A stretch of DNA of 64,000 nucleotides. Source: an uncultured Cytophagales bacterium. GTDB taxonomy: Bacteria > Bacteroidota > Bacteroidia > Cytophagales > Thermonemataceae. The notes under the pieces are model-generated. The model saw only the letters and a list, made by a program, of their open reading frames with translations. It did not search any database and was not told where the DNA came from. Position 1 is the stretch's first letter, and every line of letters starts with the position of its first letter. Positions 9,501 to 18,775 of the stretch are shown here, one piece after another. The stretch spans positions 19,078 through 83,077 of the forward strand of contig CALEMF010000113.1 of assembly GCA_937911505.1 (NCBI GenBank). Reading direction: 5' to 3'. The translations under genes and the position numbers were made by a program.

Positions 9501-10745
9501 TTAAGTAACAGAAATCAGCTCCTCAAAGCTGGTAGTATACCGACGGCTGAGTCGCTCCTGTTTCATACGCCACATTTGTACGTGTTGCGAGGAGAGCCGT
9601 AGGGTATTTTTCCCTAGCTTTTGGTTAAGTCGATCCATTGTCGCCATCAGCTTTTTGTGGAGCACAGGCTCTTGCTCGAAGCAAGAAAGTTGCTGGCTAC
9701 TTGCTGGTAAAAGATCCATTAAAATGACCCCTGCTTTTTTGTAAGCATACCCTTCTAAAAAAATACTATTAAGTAATTGCTACGACGCTATTACAAGTGC
9801 GAAGCTAGAGTCAGTAGCAAAAGGAAGAGACACATACATACTCCTAGCGTATTGCTTTTGCGAGGTATTGAAACGATTAGTACGGATAAAAATATAAAGT
9901 GTACAACACAACGACTGTTGCCTACGCAACTTTTCTGAAGCCTTTACTGTAAAAGTAGTAATCCGCTCTTCCAGATAGGCATAGTGTTTTTGTGTGCCCT
10001 CAAAGCTCCTAGTGACTGTGATGGATTTTTTATAACGGAGCGCTTCGAGGCTTAGTACAGACTTTCCCATTAACTCGTATTTGAGCCGTAACATAACTAC
10101 CGAAAACTTTTTTCTTATAAAAGCATCCGAGAGTTGTGTGAAAGTATAGGCATCATACACCCCTAATTCTTTCAATTTTCTAGTTAGATTCCTACCTACG
10201 CCCCATACCGCTCCTATGTCCATCCAGCGAAGCGCTTTCACGCGTTTTTCTTCATTATCAATGAGGTATACGCCGTGGGTTCTAGGTACGAACTTCTTCG
10301 CTATTTTATTGGCTACTTTAGCAAGTGCTTTGGTAGGAGCAGCACCTATGCTGACGGGAATGCCTGTCCATTGCTTTACACATTGCTGTACTTGAGAGAG
10401 CTCTGTTTTTAGTTGTGTTGTTTGCTCTAGTTGTAGAAATGCCTCGTCTACAGAGTATATTTCACATTTGGTAGTAAATCGCTTCAATGTACCCATTACC
10501 CGTCTGCTCATATCGCCATACAATGAGAAATTCGCTGAGTACACCTGTACATTTTGAGCTTGTAGCATTTTTAAATGTTGATGTACAGGTGCCCCCATAG
10601 GTACAAAGGGCTTTACCTCTTCAGAACGTGCAATGATACAGCCATCGTTATTAGATAAAATGACTACTTTCTTTCCCTCTAAGGCTGGATTGAATACACG
10701 CTCGCAAGAGACATAGAAGTTATTACAGTCTACTAAAGCAAACAT
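9501..10745 (-). pseudogene. umuC: umuC (DNA polymerase V catalytic subunit) interrupted by in-frame TAG
   Basis: A 415-codon frame, the normal length for UmuC, carries a TAG at 9780-9782 (codon 322). Before it lie the Y-family polymerase domains: DCNNFYVSCER near the start (catalytic Asp), SVDEAF (second metal site), the thumb with GVGRNL, and the little-finger region. After it, in the same frame, comes the conserved GYAYKKAGVILMDL segment and the C-terminal tail. No frameshift is needed to join them. Truncation would remove part of the little-finger domain and the tail that binds UmuD' and RecA, so loss of function is likely. It heads a umuC-umuD operon. A sequencing error is the alternative. 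Confidence 0.88.
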
Positions 10746-10972
10746 ATCGGCAAATCAGTTATCTAAATCTTAAGTGTTGCCTCTGCAAGGTATCGGCACT
10801 GATGACACAGCAAAATAATAAGGATGAAATGACTGAAGAATTGTATAAACGATAAGATATATTATCTGTACTCTCAAGAAGAATAACTTTTTTGCTTTAA
10901 AAAGCCTTGTGTAGATCCCTCATATTACTCTTATTCAGATAGTAAAAATTATTATATCAACACCATCGATCA

Positions 10973-12001
10973 TCAGAAAGACTGTCTTTTAATGAATCGA
11001 AAAGGATTTCGAATTTTCGTTAGCCTATTTTCAGTAATCATCTCTGAAGTCTTTACAGCCATATGCTCAAAGTCGGTCGAGATTACTGATATTCCCTTGG
11101 CTAAAACTTCTTTTAAAGGTGTGTCATTATAGGATAAAATACCCAATTCTTCTCCAATTATCAGTTTTTTTGTTCTTGCTTGTTTTATTAGATTAGCTAA
11201 ATCCATGTCGGAGATTACGATGTATAGATCCCCTTTTTTTACTTGCGTACTATCTACTATTTCATTGAGCACCTCAAAAGGAAGGTTATTCGACCCACAC
11301 GCCCGCTTAAACCCTCGAACGATCTCCTGTGGATAAGGGTAAGCCGTATCCGTAGGAAAAACCAAAAAGATACGATTGTAAGACTTTATACGATCTATAA
11401 GTGTATTAATCATTTCAAAGAGATCACGTTCAAAATCTTGACAAACCAACCCATAGTTTTTATGTTTGATGTTTGTTATATCTTTATCCAGTAAAATCAG
11501 CTTTCCTTCTGGTATATTCATAAGCAAGTCAATAATTCGCCCCTCCTCTCCTTCAAGATGTGGCATAATCACATAGTAGGAATATAACCTGTTAGTCTTT
11601 CTAATGAGGTTCTCGAAAAGGTCGGGATTGCAATGGTGGATAAAAAGATCTACTACCACCTGATCACCTAGGTTAGACACCAATCCGTCATAAATAATTT
11701 TCTTATAAGGGCTAAGCTTATTAAACATTAAGCAAACTTGTAGCTTAGATTCAACATTTGTATTGGAGATGTAGTAACCCTTCCCTCTTACGGCATTAAT
11801 GATATTATTTTCCTTTAATTGCTTGTAGGCCTTCTCTACTGTGTCTCGAGAGAGAAGATAAGTTTCAGCTACTTCATTAATGGAAGGGATACGGTCACCG
11901 ACCTTTAGCTTACCCCCTTGCACCAACCGCTCTATTTCACGAACCAGTTGCTTGTACTTAGGAGTCTTAGAATTATGTAGTGCAAATTGATCAAACATCA
12001 T
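10973..12001 (-). CDS. GntR-family transcriptional regulator with periplasmic-binding-like sensor domain
   Basis: Residues 1-75 (counted from ATG 12001) form a GntR winged helix (KYKQLVREIERLVQGGKLKV, then GDRIPSINEVAETYLLSRDT). Residues 85-330 resemble a LacI/PBP1-type sugar-binding domain. This combination is common in Bacteroidota regulators of rhamnose, fucose and arabinose genes. A longer frame from a TTG at 12025 exists, but ATG 12001 (or 11998) is preferred because a promoter box lies at 12023-12030. It stands divergent from the deoxy-sugar locus and is its likely regulator, with a sugar or sugar phosphate as effector (inference). Confidence 0.88.
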   Translation of the reverse strand: MMFDQFALHNSKTPKYKQLVREIERLVQGGKLKVGDRIPSINEVAETYLLSRDTVEKAYKQLKENNIINAVRGKGYYISNTNVESKLQVCLMFNKLSPYKKIIYDGLVSNLGDQVVVDLFIHHCNPDLFENLIRKTNRLYSYYVIMPHLEGEEGRIIDLLMNIPEGKLILLDKDITNIKHKNYGLVCQDFERDLFEMINTLIDRIKSYNRIFLVFPTDTAYPYPQEIVRGFKRACGSNNLPFEVLNEIVDSTQVKKGDLYIVISDMDLANLIKQARTKKLIIGEELGILSYNDTPLKEVLAKGISVISTDFEHMAVKTSEMITENRLTKIRNPFRFIKRQSF

Positions 12002-12022
12002 AAAAAATCTTCTGGATGTACG

Positions 12023-12030
12023 CAAAAGTA
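12023..12030 (-). promoter_or_regulatory. -7 box (TACTTTTG) for the GntR regulator gene
   Basis: On the minus strand TACTTTTG matches TAnnTTTG, about 22 bases before the ATG at 12001. This implies a very short leader and supports the ATG over the upstream TTG. Confidence 0.5.
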
Positions 12031-12101
12031 GTAAGTTACTAGTAATTACTTAGGCACTTCTTATTAATAACATACTGAAAAACAGTTACAACATTGAAAT
12101 A

Positions 12102-12135
12102 GGTTCTACCACGAACCAGTGATTCAATCATTGAA
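12102..12135. promoter_or_regulatory. two adjacent palindromes upstream of the GntR gene, possible operators
   Basis: GGTTC-N6-GAACC spans 12102-12117 and TTCAATCATTGAA spans 12123-12135. They lie 72-105 bases upstream of the regulator's -7 box, in the divergent control region of the sugar locus. GntR proteins bind short palindromes as dimers, so autoregulation is possible. No direct evidence. Confidence 0.3.
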
Positions 12136-12461
12136 GGTATTAAGGCTTTCTGTTTTTGAATGAAAATTTAACCCAATAATATACCTCTTGAAAATCATAG
12201 CCACGCTATGGATAAAAAAATAATAATGTGTGAATGTATTTTGGTCATTTTTTAGGAACCGAAACGAAGTGTAGCTCAGCGTAGCTAAATGAAAAAAGGT
12301 TAAATGATTTTACTAAGTAGCTGAACATCTGAACAATACATCCATTCAACACTCCTTTCTCTTAATGAAATCCTCGAGCTCCATCTTCTGTGGAGAAGGA
12401 CAACTTAAAGCCCGCCCCTCAAAAATTGACTAAAATCAGGATACTACAGGATATATCTGTC

Positions 12462-12494
12462 AGAAATACAAAATATTTTAGTAGAAATACAAAA
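12462..12494 (+). repeat. tandem direct repeat AGAAATACAAAA, 21-base period
   Basis: AGAAATACAAAA occurs at 12462-12473 and again at 12483-12494. The 21-base offset equals about two helical turns, so both copies face the same side of the DNA, as expected for a regulator binding site. It lies 234 bases before the DoxX gene. Confidence 0.4.
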
Positions 12495-12727
12495 ATGTTG
12501 GATTTAACGATATAAAACATTGTGGTTTCCCTCTAAGCAATATTCCTTTTAAACTTTAGGTAAGTGCATCTAATGTACTGTCAAAAAATTCACAATGAGT
12601 AAGTAGTATTACCTTGAAAAATCGCTGATGATCTCGAATTTATTGAATCCCCTAATTCTTGGCGAGTCAATAAAATCACTTTTAGTGAGATGATCAATCT
12701 TTTGAACTTTCTAAATCAAGTTTCATA

Positions 12728-13087
12728 ATGACTGAAGAACAGAAAAGAAGTAAGTGGAGATACCTGTGGATAATAGCTATAGGTTTACTGATTCTTACAG
12801 GAGTACTAAAAGTAATTTCTGAAGAATCTATGGTAAACAACATGGAGGAAGCAGGCTTTGGTCACATGACCTTTTGGCTTGGTATACTGGAGTTGAGTTG
12901 CGTAGTGGTATTCCTTATTCCCAAAACAAGGAATATCGGCTTTTTACTATGCGTGGCTTACGGAGGAGGTATCCTTGCGGCTGAGTGGATCGCACTGAAA
13001 TCAATCATACCAGGTTTGGTCGTACTAGTTTTCCTATGGGCAGGTATGTACTTTGAGAACCCTAGGTTTTTCGCACTTAGGAGTTAA
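12728..13087 (+). CDS. DoxX-like four-helix membrane protein, 119 aa
   Basis: Four membrane helices are apparent: residues 11-30, 45-65, 70-90 and 92-110. The pattern ILTGVLKVIS, then EEAGFGHMTFWLGILELSCV, then NIGFLLCVAYGGGILAAEW matches the DoxX-like family. Members of this family are associated with quinone and thiol redox functions, but this particular protein has no assigned role. It precedes the deiodinase-like gene by 64 bases on the same strand and probably opens that operon. The second copy of the module (28.9-30.8 kb) lacks a DoxX gene and has a Crp regulator in that place. Confidence 0.8.
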   Translation: MTEEQKRSKWRYLWIIAIGLLILTGVLKVISEESMVNNMEEAGFGHMTFWLGILELSCVVVFLIPKTRNIGFLLCVAYGGGILAAEWIALKSIIPGLVVLVFLWAGMYFENPRFFALRS

Positions 13088-13151
13088 CTGTAAATCGCAT
13101 CAATTAATTACGGAATGAAGCTAAATACTACACACACTAAACTAATATGAC

Positions 13152-13877
13152 ATGGAGATTACGACAGAAAAAGACGATAAGAAAGTTACGACAAAAACGG
13201 AAAGTCATCCGTATAACTACCCTAATTTTAAAGCAGAATTCTATCAGTTCCACGACTTCACAGGGCTAGAAGAAGGAGATCAATTCGTTGACTTTGAATT
13301 GACCACACTGCAAGGGGAAAAAGCGAAAATCTCTGATTTTCTGGATAAGCCGCTTGTATTTGAAATGGGGAGTATTAGTTGCCCAATGTATGCGGGTCAC
13401 GTAACGCCTATGCAGGAGATTGCTAGGCGGCACCCCGAATACAACTTTGTAGTGCTCTACGTGCGAGAGGCTCACCCTGGCGAGAAAATTACCAACCACA
13501 CCACCTTTGAGAAGAAGATGTACGCTGCAACAGAAGCTAGTAAATTTTATGACGATCATCGAACCATCTTAATTGATGAAGTAGATGGTAGGGCACATAA
13601 AGTATACGGAGCCTTGCCCAATACGGTCTACGTCATCGATACCGATGGAACCATAAAGTTTGTAAAAGCCTGGAACAATACTGATTATTTAGAGCCTGTT
13701 CTAGAGCATATTACAAAAGGAAGATCAACAAACGAACTAAAATTCAGACCGGCAAAGCCGGGGTTGATACAGTCCTACAAAACTTTTAAAAAGTGTGGCA
13801 GAGTCTCCCTGACAGATTTTTTATATCACTTACCAAAACTACTATGGAAGCATTATAAAGCTGGAAATTTATTTTAA
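13152..13877 (+). CDS. iodothyronine-deiodinase-like thioredoxin-fold protein, copy 1 (241 aa)
   Basis: A thioredoxin-like fold spans about residues 45-195. The segment GSISCPMY (about residues 75-82) aligns with the deiodinase active site SCTUPPF, with Cys at the selenocysteine position, and VVLYVREAHP (about 101-110) matches the deiodinase YIxEAHP motif that carries the catalytic His. There is no UGA codon at the active site. The N-terminal 40 residues are hydrophilic, so the protein is probably cytoplasmic or peripheral; a basic C-terminal region of about 50 residues may contact the membrane. It is followed 12 bases later by a four-helix membrane protein gene. Copy 2 at 29602 is closely similar. 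Bacterial members may reduce peroxides or dehalogenate; the reaction is unknown. Confidence 0.8.
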   Translation: MEITTEKDDKKVTTKTESHPYNYPNFKAEFYQFHDFTGLEEGDQFVDFELTTLQGEKAKISDFLDKPLVFEMGSISCPMYAGHVTPMQEIARRHPEYNFVVLYVREAHPGEKITNHTTFEKKMYAATEASKFYDDHRTILIDEVDGRAHKVYGALPNTVYVIDTDGTIKFVKAWNNTDYLEPVLEHITKGRSTNELKFRPAKPGLIQSYKTFKKCGRVSLTDFLYHLPKLLWKHYKAGNLF

Positions 13878-13889
13878 GAATTCTCGAAG

Positions 13890-14369
13890 ATGAAAGAATT
13901 GACTCCGTTCTTAATTATTCTGTTCCTAGCGTATGCCACGGGAATATTCTATGTGCTCTCAATGATCGAGAAGCCTCTATGGGGATACTTGTACAAATCG
14001 AAACTATTCCCAAAAGAAAAGCTTATGAGGCAGCTACACGGGCAACTGAAGAGGCTCATTACCTTACTGCCACCAACAATGATTATCTCGATGTTCAGTT
14101 CTTTAATGTTAATTGTTTACCAAGCCTTCACTTTAAAAAGTGCACCTGCGCTGATATTAGCTATATTCTTCGTCACTGGCTTGGGCTATTTAATAACCTT
14201 CTTAAAAAGAAGAATTGATGGAGTAAAACAGATTGATTCCGATGAAGAGTATATCATACTCAATACCGGTGTCATTCGCCTAGCGCAATTACATCACGAA
14301 GGGTTACTCTTAGCATTCACCTCTTTTATTTTACAACTCTGGGTAGTCAGTAGCTCACCCATAATCTAA
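13890..14369 (+). CDS. four-helix membrane protein of the deiodinase-like module, copy 1 (159 aa)
   Basis: I do not recognise a named family. Helices lie at about residues 5-25, 57-78, 83-103 and 135-155. Between helix 1 and helix 2 is a charged loop, and before helix 4 there is a conserved HHEGLLLAF segment whose equivalent in copy 2 is HHGGLFLSL, making the His pair a candidate functional or haem/metal site. Helix 1 shares GIFYxLSxxEK with copy 2. The gene follows the deiodinase-like gene by 12 bases and precedes the rhamnosidase by 7, so it is in one transcription unit. It may anchor or feed electrons to its partner (inference). Confidence 0.75.
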   Translation: MKELTPFLIILFLAYATGIFYVLSMIEKPLWGYLYKSKLFPKEKLMRQLHGQLKRLITLLPPTMIISMFSSLMLIVYQAFTLKSAPALILAIFFVTGLGYLITFLKRRIDGVKQIDSDEEYIILNTGVIRLAQLHHEGLLLAFTSFILQLWVVSSSPII

Positions 14370-14376
14370 CCTAGAT

Positions 14377-17244
14377 ATGAAGATCATCAATGCTCGTATT
14401 GAAGAATTTTTCGAACAACTCGGCGTCGACACAACACAGCCTCGTTTTAGCTGGGGCTTCACAAGTACACTAGAGGGCAAAAAGCAAAGTAAGTACCGCT
14501 TAATAGTGGCAGAAGAAAAATCGGCACTCGACAAAGAATCCACCCTACTTTTTGATAGCGGTATTGTTCACAGTGATAACACCCTTGCCGTTCCTTATGA
14601 GGGTCAACAGCTACTCGCCGTAAAGCAATATCACTGGCAAGTACAAGTCTGGGACGAACAAGACCAACTTATAAAGAGTGAGCCACAAAGCTTCGTTACG
14701 GGTAAGCTGGACGACGCTTGGCAAGCCAATTGGATCTCAACTAGTGAACAAGCCATTAAACCGTTCTTATTGCGCCGATCATTTCCTATCAACAAACCTG
14801 TGAAGCAAGCCTTCGCTTTGGTCTCTGGATTAGGACAGTTCATTTTTAATATCAATGGTAAAAAGGTGGGTAATCACGAGTTAGACCCCGGCTGGACTAA
14901 CTATAATGCCCTCGTACAGTACGTTACCTTCGAGGTTACCCCACACCTTGTAGAAGGAGATAATGTACTAGCCCTAGAAGTAGCCAACGGATGGTATCTG
15001 CCAGATCCAGGAGAGCGTTACTATGCCAAAGAGCCGAGCATTATGTGGCTCAATAAAATAAATAAACGATTTAGCTTTAATGGGGAGGGTAACCGGCAGT
15101 TCGGTTTTGTATTGGCGGGACTCGTTGAGCTACATTTACACTTTGAAGATGGCTCGAGTGAAATTATAAGGAGTGATAGTAGCTGGAAAGCTGCCCCTAG
15201 CCCTACTACATTAGCCAATATATTTGGGTCTGAGGTATACGATGCCAATAAGTATCCCATAGGGTGGTCACAGGCAGGCTTTGATGCTAGTCAATGGCAA
15301 AATGCTAAGGTACTGAACGAGGAAGAGCAACCACAAGGTAAGTTAGTTCCCCAGAATCAGCCGCCGGTTATAATAAAGAAGACCTACGAAGCCCAGTTTG
15401 TTCGTGAGATTGAAGGTGGACTAGTCTATGATCTAGGACAGAATATGTCTGGCATGTTTGAATTGGAAGTGATGGGCGAAGCAGGACAAACCGTCAAGCT
15501 AAGACCAGCAGAAAAGCTGGACAAGAAAGGGATGATCAACCAAAAAGTTGATAACTTCTTTGTCGTTGAATTTCCTGATCTGGACGTTGAGTGCACTTAT
15601 ATTTTACGAGGCGATAAAAAAGGCGAAACTTGGAAGCAATCTTTTTCCTACTTCGGAGGCAGATACATTCATATAAAAGGAGTAAGTCGCTCACCGACGT
15701 ACGCTACACTGCCTTATCTCAAGAGCCTCAAAGCGCACTACATCACCACAGCAAGCCCTGTTACGGGCCATTTTGAGACGAGTGACGAACGCATCAATGC
15801 AGTCTACAAAATGGTAACGGAGGCCATAGATAGCAATCTCAACCATGTTCATACAGATTGCCCTACTATTGAAAAGTTTGCTTGGCTAGAGCCCTCTCAC
15901 CTTATGGCTCCTTCCGTGATGCACCATCGTCACGTAGCAGACCTTTGGCGTAAAATTTTGGCTGATATTCGTTCTGAGCAGTATAGCGAAACAGATTTTG
16001 ATATGGGTGGAGGGGAGAAACAATACCGTGGTAAAGGCTTTATTCCTGCCCGTGCACCCAACTATGTAATGATGGGTTTGGATACTTTCATGGGTAGCCT
16101 TTGGGATATACCCGTTTGGGGAAGTACCATTTTACTTGCCACTGACTGGCATTATCGCTTCTATGGAGACATCCAAGTGATTGCCAAAAACTATGAATCT
16201 GGTAAAGATTATGCACATTACCTTAAGAGCAAACTGACGCCAGAAGGCTTTCTTAACCACGGCTTAGGAGATTGGGGCAACCCAGAAATGACTGCCCTCA
16301 CTAAATCAAATATTGAAACAGCCGTGTATTACCGTGATCTAAAATTACTAGCACACTTTGCTTCTATCCTTGATAAACCAGGAGAAGAAAGGCAATTTAA
16401 GGAAGAGGCGGCAAAAGTACTCGAAAACTATAACCAGCGGCTACTTTTTAAGAATAAAACTACAAAAAGATGGGGCTACCGTGCTGCCCCAGAGCCAAAG
16501 GCATTTTTACGTGTCATGGGTAAGCTTAGTAAAATTGGAAAAACTGGGCTGGCTAAAATGACCCAAGCCTGCCAAGCACTGCCTTTGTACTACGGTATGG
16601 TACCAGAAGATAAACGTGACGATGTAGAAAAAACACTACTGGATATTTTAGATCGTAAAGGTTTTGTATGTGGAGAGGTGGCTCTTTATTATGTGCTTCA
16701 AGTGCTCAATAATATGGGAGAAAATCAGCGAATTACTGACTTTGTGGTCAAAGAAGAACACCCAAGTTATTACCGATTCGTACAACAAGGCGAAACTACC
16801 CTTCCTGAAGAATGGTCTGACAAAGCAAGAAGTCGAAATCACGATATGCTAGGCCATATTGTAGGATGGTTTTACAGAGGAATGGCAGGGATAGAATCTA
16901 TTGAAAACGCTTTCAAAAAAATTCGTATTCGTCCCTTCTTACCAAAAGGCATGCAAAAGTTACAATGCACCTATAAATCAGTAAGAGGAAATATTGAAGT
17001 GAAAATAACTAAGAGGGAAACCCTAACGAAACTACAGATTGGTATTCCTCCCAATTGTGAAGCCCTTATTGATGTTACACGCCTCGGAAGTGGAAGTCTC
17101 AAACTTGTTGAGTCAGGTCGTTCTGTACTTGGTGGGCAGGTGGTACTGCCCGCTGGCAGTTATACCTTACAGCTAAAGCACGAAGAGCCTAACCAACCTC
17201 AGTACACTTCACCTTCTAAAGATAACTATTCTCTAAATGAATAA
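14377..17244 (+). CDS. alpha-L-rhamnosidase (GH78), 955 aa, without signal peptide
   Basis: The family 78 architecture is complete: an N-terminal fibronectin-like domain (residues 1-110), beta-sandwich domains (about 115-440, with WISTSEQ and DPGWTNYN), the (alpha/alpha)6 catalytic barrel (about 450-800, with DCPTIEKFAWLEPSH and LGDWGNPE) and a C-terminal beta domain. It cleaves terminal L-rhamnose from glycosides. The catalytic-region segment DWG and the acidic residues around it are present. The N-terminus (MKIINARIEEFFEQLG) has no signal peptide, so hydrolysis is presumably cytoplasmic, which is unusual among Bacteroidota polysaccharide enzymes. Its stop overlaps the start of the next gene by 8 bases. 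Confidence 0.93.
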   Translation: MKIINARIEEFFEQLGVDTTQPRFSWGFTSTLEGKKQSKYRLIVAEEKSALDKESTLLFDSGIVHSDNTLAVPYEGQQLLAVKQYHWQVQVWDEQDQLIKSEPQSFVTGKLDDAWQANWISTSEQAIKPFLLRRSFPINKPVKQAFALVSGLGQFIFNINGKKVGNHELDPGWTNYNALVQYVTFEVTPHLVEGDNVLALEVANGWYLPDPGERYYAKEPSIMWLNKINKRFSFNGEGNRQFGFVLAGLVELHLHFEDGSSEIIRSDSSWKAAPSPTTLANIFGSEVYDANKYPIGWSQAGFDASQWQNAKVLNEEEQPQGKLVPQNQPPVIIKKTYEAQFVREIEGGLVYDLGQNMSGMFELEVMGEAGQTVKLRPAEKLDKKGMINQKVDNFFVVEFPDLDVECTYILRGDKKGETWKQSFSYFGGRYIHIKGVSRSPTYATLPYLKSLKAHYITTASPVTGHFETSDERINAVYKMVTEAIDSNLNHVHTDCPTIEKFAWLEPSHLMAPSVMHHRHVADLWRKILADIRSEQYSETDFDMGGGEKQYRGKGFIPARAPNYVMMGLDTFMGSLWDIPVWGSTILLATDWHYRFYGDIQVIAKNYESGKDYAHYLKSKLTPEGFLNHGLGDWGNPEMTALTKSNIETAVYYRDLKLLAHFASILDKPGEERQFKEEAAKVLENYNQRLLFKNKTTKRWGYRAAPEPKAFLRVMGKLSKIGKTGLAKMTQACQALPLYYGMVPEDKRDDVEKTLLDILDRKGFVCGEVALYYVLQVLNNMGENQRITDFVVKEEHPSYYRFVQQGETTLPEEWSDKARSRNHDMLGHIVGWFYRGMAGIESIENAFKKIRIRPFLPKGMQKLQCTYKSVRGNIEVKITKRETLTKLQIGIPPNCEALIDVTRLGSGSLKLVESGRSVLGGQVVLPAGSYTLQLKHEEPNQPQYTSPSKDNYSLNE

Positions 17245-18691
17245 GAGCAAAGTAAAAGTTGGTGTTTTTGGTATTGGCCTAGCTGCTTATTGGGCACAGT
17301 TCGAAGGATTGAGAGAGCGACTAGAGGGCTATCAAAAGCGGATTGAGGAGAAGTTAGCAGTATACGGGGCACAAGTGACTTCAGTAGGAATCGTAGATAA
17401 TGCGCTCGATGCAAGGCAAGCAGGTGAACAGTTCAGAAGAGCTAACGTAGATATTATTATCTGCTATGAGGGTACGTATGCTACCTCATCTCAGGTATTA
17501 CCTACAGTACAACGAACAGGCTTAGCGGTACTCATTTTAAATTTACAGCCTGTTCCTGCATTAGACTACCTCAATACAGATACTGCCGAATGGCTAGCCA
17601 ATTGTACTGCCTGTTGTGTGCCAGAGATAGCCAATGCCTTTACAAGAGCTAGTATTCCGCTTAATATTGTGACAGGGCCTCTCTCACCAGCCGAAGGTAA
17701 AGCCAAACGCTATTATGATCGTGCGTGGAAAGAGATTGAAGAGTGGATAAGTGCTGCCAGCGTAATGTGTGCCATACGAGATAGCCGCATAGGTTTCTTA
17801 GGACATACTTATGCAGGTATGCTAGACATGTACTCAGACCCCACTATGTTTCACGCGCAATTAGGCAACCACATAGAGATACTTGAGATGGATGATCTAC
17901 AAGTACGTGTAGATCAAGTTTTACCCGAAGAAGCCGATAAAAAAATCCAAGAGATTAAAGATGTCTTCCAAATTGCCGAACCGGGCTTTGATAAACTATC
18001 ACAAAAAGTCACAAGAGAGGCGTTAGCTTGGACGGCTCGCGTAGCAGTAGGCTTAGATAAACTCGTTGAGGATTATGACTTACAAGGACTCACTTATTAT
18101 TACAAAGGAATAGGCAGTAATGCTTTCGAGAGACTTGGGGCTAGTGTCATCGTAGGCAATTCCTTGCTCACCGCAAGGGGCATTCCTGCTGCAGGTGAAG
18201 GAGACCTCAAGACCTGCCTCGCTATGTTGCTCATGGATCGACTAGGAGCAGGTGGTTCCTACACAGAGTTTTATGCCTTAGATTTCAACGAAGACTTCAT
18301 CCTAATGGGGCACGATGGCCCGGGGCATATTAATATTAGTAGTGAGAAGCCCGTGCTACGTGCTTTAGGGCTTTATCACGGGAAACAAGGGTATGGCATC
18401 TCTGTAGAATTCAAGGTAAAAACGGGTCCCATTACTATTCTAGGTTTGACACAGACATTAGACGGAAGATTAAAGCTACTAGCTGCTGAAGGTGAGTCGT
18501 TAGCAGGAGATACCTTACAAATTGGCAATACAAACTCTAGGCTCAAATTTCCTATGGAGCCAGATGCATTTTTCAATGCTTGGTGTATGGAAGGGCCTAC
18601 GCATCATGTCGCCCTTGGAGTAGGTCATCAACTGAGTCGAATTCGAAAATTAAGTCGATTAATGAATCTCCAATTAGTTGAAATCGCCTAA
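17237..18691 (+). CDS. L-arabinose/L-fucose-isomerase-like protein, 484 aa
   Basis: This belongs to the AraA/FucI-like superfamily: an N-terminal Rossmann-like part (KVGVFGIGLAAYWAQF), a middle part with CYEGTYATSSQVLP, and a C-terminal metal-binding part with GEGDLKTCLAML and GHDGPGHIN. Such proteins isomerise aldoses to ketoses with a divalent metal. Because a dedicated rhamnose isomerase is encoded downstream, this one may act on another sugar released by the GH29-like enzyme or may be non-catalytic. It overlaps the rhamnosidase gene by 8 bases, so it is translationally coupled. Exact substrate unknown. Confidence 0.82.
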   Translation: MNKSKVKVGVFGIGLAAYWAQFEGLRERLEGYQKRIEEKLAVYGAQVTSVGIVDNALDARQAGEQFRRANVDIIICYEGTYATSSQVLPTVQRTGLAVLILNLQPVPALDYLNTDTAEWLANCTACCVPEIANAFTRASIPLNIVTGPLSPAEGKAKRYYDRAWKEIEEWISAASVMCAIRDSRIGFLGHTYAGMLDMYSDPTMFHAQLGNHIEILEMDDLQVRVDQVLPEEADKKIQEIKDVFQIAEPGFDKLSQKVTREALAWTARVAVGLDKLVEDYDLQGLTYYYKGIGSNAFERLGASVIVGNSLLTARGIPAAGEGDLKTCLAMLLMDRLGAGGSYTEFYALDFNEDFILMGHDGPGHINISSEKPVLRALGLYHGKQGYGISVEFKVKTGPITILGLTQTLDGRLKLLAAEGESLAGDTLQIGNTNSRLKFPMEPDAFFNAWCMEGPTHHVALGVGHQLSRIRKLSRLMNLQLVEIA

Positions 18692-18775
18692 TAGAGCCTA
18701 TCAATAAGCAAAAGACAAAACTAATGAAAGAGCGATATAAATGATTGAAAAATATGTAATCAAAATTCAGAAACC

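Larger units (their letters stand above)
12031..12727. other. 700-base intergenic control region
   Basis: I find no gene here. It holds the palindromes listed above, a 12-base direct repeat at 12462-12494, and otherwise AT-rich sequence without a plausible reading frame. It separates the GntR gene from the DoxX gene and must contain the promoter for the first deiodinase-like module. No obvious TAnnTTTG box was found close to 12728. Confidence 0.5.

Noticed and set aside
13370..13400. Selenocysteine in the deiodinase-like proteins
   Set aside because: The active-site codon is TGC (Cys) in both copies, and there is no in-frame TGA at the site. They are Cys-type homologues.
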